Below the pieces are notes generated by a model. The model did no database searches and was not told the DNA's origin. It worked only from the letters and a program-made list of their open reading frames with translations. A stretch of DNA of 9,953 bases from JAGMDK01 sp023128695 (GTDB lineage Bacteria > Planctomycetota > Phycisphaerae > UBA1845 > Fen-1342), in contig DAOVQG010000176.1 in the NCBI GenBank assembly GCA_030628805.1, positions 1 through 9,953 of the forward strand, written 5' to 3'. Below, one piece after another: positions 5,869-9,953 of the stretch (within the stretch, counting starts at the first letter, position 1; each line of letters begins with the position of its first letter). A program made the position numbers and the translations under genes.

Positions 5869-7868
5869 TGTTTCAGCTTCCAGGCTCGCCGTGTTGCGCG
5901 GGCGCGGAGCTTCTTTTCGCTCGCCTCGTGCAAACCCGGCCAGACCGCGCGCCAGGCGTTCGGCGAGGTGCCGAACCGAGAGCAATAACCTTTGAGGAAG
6001 CGCGCCCGATCAGCACGCGTCAGGCCCGGCACCTCGAGCAGGCTGACATGGAGGCGCACCAGCGGCCGCAGTCGTCGCTGGAGCGAAAGCGACCCGGTGT
6101 AGCGCACTCCATCCAGGTCAATCCAGAGCAATTTCAGCCGCGGATGTCTGCTGACCAGGATGTTGCCGGCTTTGCAGTCGCGGTGGTCGAAGCCGCGTTC
6201 CTGCAAGTGCCGCACGAGGACCGCCAACTGCGCGCTCAGCCGGCGCTTGAGCCGCACCCACCCCGCCGGCGACTGCTCCGCGTACCCCTTCCGGAGAAAT
6301 GTTTCCAGATCGACCGCGCCCGGAACAGCCTCGGTGATCAGCAGGTTGTCGAGCAGGAGCGGCCCCAGACGCCGTTCGAGCATCGCCAGCGGCCGCGCCG
6401 TAAGGAGATCGCGGTGCAGCAGGGCGTGCCCGACGCGCCAGCCGCGCTTGCTCCGCGAGGGCGGCCACAGTTGCGCGAGGCGCCGCCGCCAGTTTCGCGC
6501 CCGCGGGCGCTTGATGATCACGGGCAGGTGCTCTGCCTCAGGCGTAACAGTCCCCTTTTGCAAGGGACTGTCAAGCAGCGCGCGACGGACCATGGCGGAG
6601 TGAGAATCCTTGCAGACCTGCGATGGCTCCTGCTCCTGGTCAAACCAGTGCGACGGGTCTTGCAATTGCGTCTGCCACCACTGGCGGTCAAAGATCATCC
6701 GCGAGGCGCGCGATTCTTCCACGGGGTGTTTGCAGCGCGCCACGGCCATGCCGCGCCACCCGCCGCCCAGCTTGAGACGCGAGAAGTAGCGGCCGTCGCG
6801 CAGGACGCGGTGATCGCGCTGCGTCCCGAGGCGTTGGGCGTGGCGATACGCCGCGTCACTCAGCGCGGTGACGAGCTGCTCGAAGCTAAGCCCGAGCGGC
6901 CGGCCGAGCTCAAAGGCGTGCTCGAATTCGTTCCGCCAGCGCAGGTAGGCCCGCAGGAACCGCAGCCGGTCACCAATGGTGCTGTTCTTGCGGAACCACT
7001 GATTGAGCTGCGCGAGGTTGCGGACCACCGCTCGGTCGCTGATGGGCACGCCCCGCCGGGCGCTGTGCAGGTCAACAAAGATGGTTTGGTAGCGGCCCGG
7101 AGCGACGGGCTGCACGAGGATGTTGGCCACGTGCATGTCGAGGTGCTCGAAGCCGGCCTGGTGGGCCCGGGCGATCATCTGGGCCAGCAGTTCGATCAGG
7201 GCCGTGGTGTCACGCCGTCGCCGCGCTGTATCGGTGTCCGATTGGAGCTGCAACCAGAAGTCGTTCAAGGGTAATGCCGGTTCGATAGCTTCGGTCACGA
7301 GCAGTGCGCAGCGTTGTCCTTTCCGTCGCAAGTTGAGCGTGTAGGCCACTGGACGGACGGCGGGGATGCCGGCCTGGAAGGCGAACAACCCGCCGGCCCA
7401 CTCCGCTTGACACGCCGAGGGGCGAAACAGACCCGTGAGCACGCGGCGCCAGGCGGTCGAGAAGTAATACTTCAAGTAGTACGGCGTCCCGTCGATGACG
7501 GCGTGCCAGACTTCGCGACGGGCGTTGTGTTTGATGCGCTGCCAGCCCTGTGTGGCACCGGCATCCTGTGTGGCACCGGCATCCTGCCGGTGGTTCGGCC
7601 GGTACGGGGCCCGGCCGCTACATTGTTGTGTGGCACCGGCATCCTGTGTGGCACCGGCATCCTGCCGGTGGATCTGTCTCTCAGGGTTCGCCCAGACGAC
7701 GGCCGGAAGTTTGGCCAACAGTTCTTCGCAGCCCAGGCGGCAGGTCCACACTACTCCATCGCAGACCTCCCGCACAAATTCCTCGACCAGCGCCGGCGTC
7801 GCAGGAAGTTCAACGTCCCGGTCGCGCGCGCCAGTGGCCGATGGTGGCAGGAGTGTCGAAGAAGTCAC
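5853..7868 (-). CDS. Protein with two tandem Kdo/WaaP/InaA-type lipopolysaccharide-kinase domains
   Basis: This family transfers phosphate from ATP to lipopolysaccharide-core sugars at the inner face of the inner membrane; the substrate here is unknown. The 671-residue product has two kinase-like domains. The first (about 108-345) has K133 in YYLKYY, E156, the catalytic loop HLDMHVANIL (D244, N249) and a metal-binding D266 in FVDLH. The second (about 445-640) has K453 in VIIKR, HRDCKAGNIL (D564, N569) and D584 in WIDLD. Both keep the residues needed for catalysis. WaaP-type kinases normally have one domain of about 250-300 residues. Residues about 66-107 are encoded by composite repeats (QDAGAT units), and residues 432-442 by another hairpin. 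The start is GTG with a weak AGGA upstream. The 590-residue protein gene lies 106 bp upstream on the same strand. Confidence 0.82.
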   Translation of the reverse strand: MTSSTLLPPSATGARDRDVELPATPALVEEFVREVCDGVVWTCRLGCEELLAKLPAVVWANPERQIHRQDAGATQDAGATQQCSGRAPYRPNHRQDAGATQDAGATQGWQRIKHNARREVWHAVIDGTPYYLKYYFSTAWRRVLTGLFRPSACQAEWAGGLFAFQAGIPAVRPVAYTLNLRRKGQRCALLVTEAIEPALPLNDFWLQLQSDTDTARRRRDTTALIELLAQMIARAHQAGFEHLDMHVANILVQPVAPGRYQTIFVDLHSARRGVPISDRAVVRNLAQLNQWFRKNSTIGDRLRFLRAYLRWRNEFEHAFELGRPLGLSFEQLVTALSDAAYRHAQRLGTQRDHRVLRDGRYFSRLKLGGGWRGMAVARCKHPVEESRASRMIFDRQWWQTQLQDPSHWFDQEQEPSQVCKDSHSAMVRRALLDSPLQKGTVTPEAEHLPVIIKRPRARNWRRRLAQLWPPSRSKRGWRVGHALLHRDLLTARPLAMLERRLGPLLLDNLLITEAVPGAVDLETFLRKGYAEQSPAGWVRLKRRLSAQLAVLVRHLQERGFDHRDCKAGNILVSRHPRLKLLWIDLDGVRYTGSLSLQRRLRPLVRLHVSLLEVPGLTRADRARFLKGYCSRFGTSPNAWRAVWPGLHEASEKKLRARATRRAWKLKHYGRE
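6547..6571 (-). repeat. In-frame hairpin between the two kinase domains
   Basis: The arms ACAGTCCC (6547-6554) and GGGACTGT (6564-6571) are exact complements around a 9-nt loop, with a further AAGGG/CCCTT pairing possible inside. In the kinase frame it encodes DSPLQKGTV (about residues 433-441), in the linker just before the second kinase domain. The SPLQKG peptide and the CCCTTTTGCAAGGG core look like a dispersed repeat, but no second copy is present in this window. Confidence 0.5.
7551..7671. repeat. Composite palindromic repeat inserted in frame in the kinase gene
   Basis: A 43-bp block occurs twice as a direct repeat (7551-7593 and 7629-7671), 78 bp apart. Each block holds two 18-bp steps beginning TGTGGCACCGGCATCC, and the second step completes a hairpin with stem CACCGGC / loop ATCCT / GCCGGTG. 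Between the blocks lies a copy (7596-7625) of the repeat seen at 121-150, identical over 30 nt. All step lengths are multiples of three. Read on the minus strand they encode HRQDAGATQDAGATQ, QCSGRAPYRPN and HRQDAGATQDAGATQ again, with no stop. The insertion sits ahead of the first kinase domain. Confidence 0.88.
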
Positions 7869-7974
7869 GGTGTCGGTGTCCTGAAGCGTGGGACGCCACG
7901 GTCTGTGCTAATCATTTCGCCCAGCGGGATTATTGTATGACCTCGGTAAATGTCTTCTCAACGGTAGCGCATGC

Positions 7975-9747
7975 TCAATCCATCCGCCGATACTCCGCGT
8001 GCGGATAGCGCTCATAGTGCGTCTCGGCCTGGTCGTCGTCAAACGCATGAATCATCCCCGTGGGGTGAAAGTCCTGCTGGACGAGCACGCGGGGGTAATC
8101 GCCATCCGGCGGCAGGTGGCGTAGGAGCAGCGTATGAGTACCGGGGCCGAGCCGTGATGAGACTTCAATAATCGCCGTCTCGGCCTCGTTTCGGGCCACC
8201 CAGCCCGCGATGATCTCCTCCAGCGGCGGGGGCACGAACCCGGGGCCCGGCTGGTATGTCCAGCGCTGTTTGGCGCGATCATGATAGGTGACGTCGCGGA
8301 CAACTGGAGCCTGGGGTCCGTCGCGTCGCTCCAGCACGTCGATGTGCAGCGATTGATAGTAGAAGTCATCGCTCCATTCGTAGGCCCCGGCGTCACCGTC
8401 GATATTCCAATTGCTATGTTGAACTAGTTTCTTTTTATTCTCCCGGCCGGGCCGCAACTTTGGGAATGCCGCTCGCGGCGAGATCGTCCAACGCTTGCGC
8501 CATCCTTTGTACCCCCGTTGCGGATCACGCCTCAGCGCCTCGCGATAAACGGCCTTCGTTTCGTTGCCGAACAGGGACTGTCCCGTGTAGTTCACCCGGG
8601 ACTGCAAAAAACCCCAGCGCGTCTTCGGACCCTCCTTGTTCAATTCAGTTACCAGGCCCTGCCCGGCCGCCTCAGCCGTGGCAACCTCGGGTATCGTAAC
8701 GAGCGGCCTAATCTCAAGCCCGGCCGCAATGCGGCCGGCGGCTTCATTGGCCAGGTCGGCTTCGTTCGGACCGGCGTACAAGAACATTATCACGGCTAGT
8801 GAGGGCGACTTCTCCACAACCCACACGGCGGGCATCTTCACGTCGGCCCGCCCGAACCGGGGATGTTTGAGCGTGGTGATCGTGCCGCCGTCCGCGCCGC
8901 GGGTCTCCCACAGTTCAGGCCGCTCCTCCAGCAACGGCCAGTGCTCAGCCGCGATGTCCTCGAGCAAATCGACCGGTTTGCGGCCGGTCGCCAGCCAGGT
9001 TCGGAAGATGCCGAGGGACCAGGCCGGGATGCCATCCTCCACTCCGCCGACGTAGACGCCCGGCACGTGCTCCAGCGCCGGCCCGACCACCTGCCAATCG
9101 TCATCCAGCGGCAATGTAATCCCGGCCCGATGCAGGTAGTCATCCGGCGTGCCGCTCAGGGCCGGCTCTTCCACGCGGAGGGTGTCGCAGACTTCGTCCA
9201 GGATTTCCGAGTCCGCCGGCCGCAGGTCAACCAGTGGCTCATAGACGACCTGGATCAGGCGGCCGTTCGGGAGACAGGCGAAGCGGACAAGTATTACGCG
9301 GCGTACAACCTGCATCAGACCGATCGACTGTGAGCCGATGATTTCGACTTCGACCGCGGCGTACGGTCCGATGCGGGCCGGCCTGATGTTCACGACCACC
9401 CGCGGGTCATCCAGCTTCATAAAGTGCAGCAATTGCTCGACGGACCGGAAGGCGGGCAAGCGGTCGTACTCGAAGCGAATCCGCCGCTCGAATTCAAAGT
9501 GTCGTCGTCGCCCTTCCTCCTTGATCGGCAGCAGGAAACGTTGCGGGTGGTCGGGGTCAGCTTGCCAGTCGCGCGGCAGGCGGACCCGCAATGGCGTGTC
9601 ATCCACCTGCTGCTCTGGTCCAAGCGCGCGGGCGTGTTCCTTTTGAAGCCAGGCCAGTCCCAGGGTAACGGCCAGCATGGCGGCGCTGGTCGTCAACATC
9701 AGCCGCGGCCGTCCCGCCCGGGCTCCCATGTGCGCTTCCATGACCAT
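7975..9747 (-). CDS. Membrane-anchored protein of unknown function
   Basis: I do not recognise this 590-residue protein. A basic N-terminus (GARAGRPR) is followed by one hydrophobic segment (about 16-34), either a signal anchor or an uncleaved signal peptide. There is no lipobox cysteine, so the rest should lie outside the cytoplasm. The segments beginning at about 53 (LRVRLPRDW) and 210 (ITLPLDDDW) look like two copies of one fold about 155 residues apart. Each starts with an LPxDW-like strand and ends before a Pro-rich turn, reminiscent of PsbP/DUF1795-type domains, though this is only an inference. Residues about 375-590 form a third, strand-rich part with EWSDDFYYQS (457-466) and no catalytic motif I can name. 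Starts at M1, M3 (9739-9741) or M7 are all possible; GGAA before M7 is the only weak ribosome binding site. The tandem kinase gene lies 106 bp downstream on the same strand. Confidence 0.8.
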   Translation of the reverse strand: MVMEAHMGARAGRPRLMLTTSAAMLAVTLGLAWLQKEHARALGPEQQVDDTPLRVRLPRDWQADPDHPQRFLLPIKEEGRRRHFEFERRIRFEYDRLPAFRSVEQLLHFMKLDDPRVVVNIRPARIGPYAAVEVEIIGSQSIGLMQVVRRVILVRFACLPNGRLIQVVYEPLVDLRPADSEILDEVCDTLRVEEPALSGTPDDYLHRAGITLPLDDDWQVVGPALEHVPGVYVGGVEDGIPAWSLGIFRTWLATGRKPVDLLEDIAAEHWPLLEERPELWETRGADGGTITTLKHPRFGRADVKMPAVWVVEKSPSLAVIMFLYAGPNEADLANEAAGRIAAGLEIRPLVTIPEVATAEAAGQGLVTELNKEGPKTRWGFLQSRVNYTGQSLFGNETKAVYREALRRDPQRGYKGWRKRWTISPRAAFPKLRPGRENKKKLVQHSNWNIDGDAGAYEWSDDFYYQSLHIDVLERRDGPQAPVVRDVTYHDRAKQRWTYQPGPGFVPPPLEEIIAGWVARNEAETAIIEVSSRLGPGTHTLLLRHLPPDGDYPRVLVQQDFHPTGMIHAFDDDQAETHYERYPHAEYRRMD

Positions 9748-9840
9748 AGGCGAGCATCATAAGCGGAGACGACCATGGAGGTAATACGCATTACGCTGCG
9801 TGGCTGTTTACGGGGGGGCGTCAGGAAAATGGGTAAACCG

Positions 9841-9901
9841 GTGGGGCGACCCTCCGCGGTCGCCATCGGACCGTGCTGGCGGGCACGGAGGCCCGCCCCA
9901 C
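9841..9901. repeat. Inverted pair of GTGGGGCG hairpin units (REPIN-like)
   Basis: The left unit (9841-9864) and the right unit (9878-9901, opposite orientation) are both 24 nt long, and each reads GTGGGGCG at its outer end. The left folds with stem GGCGACC/GGTCGCC and loop CTCCGC. The right, read on the minus strand, folds with stem GGCGGGC/GCCCGCC and loop CTCCGT. The stem differences are paired on both sides, so base pairing is kept. The pair lies upstream of the 590-residue gene, separated by about 90 nt that contains a GTAAT/ATTAC hairpin. Confidence 0.78.
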
Positions 9902-9927
9902 CCACTATGTTGACGCTCACCCGCTGT

Positions 9928-9953
9928 TTACCGCCGCCGCGTCCACTCGTCGG
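9928..9953 (-). CDS. Possible C-terminal tail of a gene entering from the right edge
   Basis: On the minus strand the last bases of the window read DEWTRRR followed by TAA (9928-9930). A short basic tail after an acidic-aromatic stretch is plausible for a protein end, and the repeat pair at 9841-9901 would then lie just after that gene. Seven codons are too few to establish that it is coding. Confidence 0.15.

Noticed and set aside
5868..7274. A 468-codon plus-strand open frame opposite the kinase gene
   Set aside because: The minus-strand frame has two full sets of kinase motifs. The plus-strand frame has none and mirrors the codon bias of the real gene.
8568..8590. Short GGGAC/GTCCC palindrome in the 590-residue gene
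   Set aside because: Only a 5-bp stem; the encoded YTGQSLFG looks like ordinary protein sequence and the hairpin does not match the other repeat classes.
8863..9333. Open frames opposite the 590-residue gene
   Set aside because: Arg/Ala/Pro-rich shadow translations without ribosome binding sites.

Overview
The window is GC-rich, and every recognisable protein is a bacterial family. Gene content together with several classes of short palindromic repeat, some of them read in frame as peptides of the QDAGAT type, points to a member of the Planctomycetota. That assignment is an inference from pattern memory, not from a database search.

Layout, left to right. Positions 1-354 hold no gene. They are packed with hairpin repeats of three kinds, two of them arranged as inverted pairs. 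Then come two minus-strand genes, only 5 nt apart, for a stand-alone cobalamin-binding subunit of an acyl-CoA mutase (1362-1793) and its G-protein chaperone MeaB (355-1356). The catalytic large subunit is not here. Positions 1794-2063 are repeat-bearing non-coding DNA, followed by what looks like the last ~34 codons of a minus-strand gene (2064-2167) cut off by the next gene. On the plus strand follow an SSS-family sodium/sugar symporter (2168-3694, TTG start with a strong ribosome binding site) and a Kef-type CPA2 cation/proton antiporter with a C-terminal RCK NAD-binding domain (3878-5566, GTG start).

Immediately after the antiporter lies a broken piece of fliM, the flagellar motor switch gene (5656-5868), which runs into the 3' end of a minus-strand gene. 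That gene (5853-7868) encodes an unusual protein with two successive Kdo/WaaP/InaA-type lipopolysaccharide-kinase domains, each with its catalytic residues. It carries two palindromic repeat insertions inside the reading frame: a ~120-bp composite near the N-terminus and a 25-bp hairpin between the kinase domains. A 590-residue membrane-anchored protein of unknown function (7975-9747) lies 106 bp upstream on the same strand and may be co-transcribed. The right edge (9748-9953) carries another inverted pair of hairpin repeats.

The mutase subunit and MeaB would act together in B12-dependent carbon-skeleton rearrangement (propionate or branched-chain metabolism). The symporter and antiporter are both ion-coupled inner-membrane transporters. 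The kinase and its neighbour probably work at the envelope. The most notable signal is the repeat system: 24-nt hairpin units in inverted pairs whose stems change in a compensatory way, resembling REPINs, plus related modules domesticated inside a kinase gene. No transposase, CRISPR array, tRNA or rRNA was seen.
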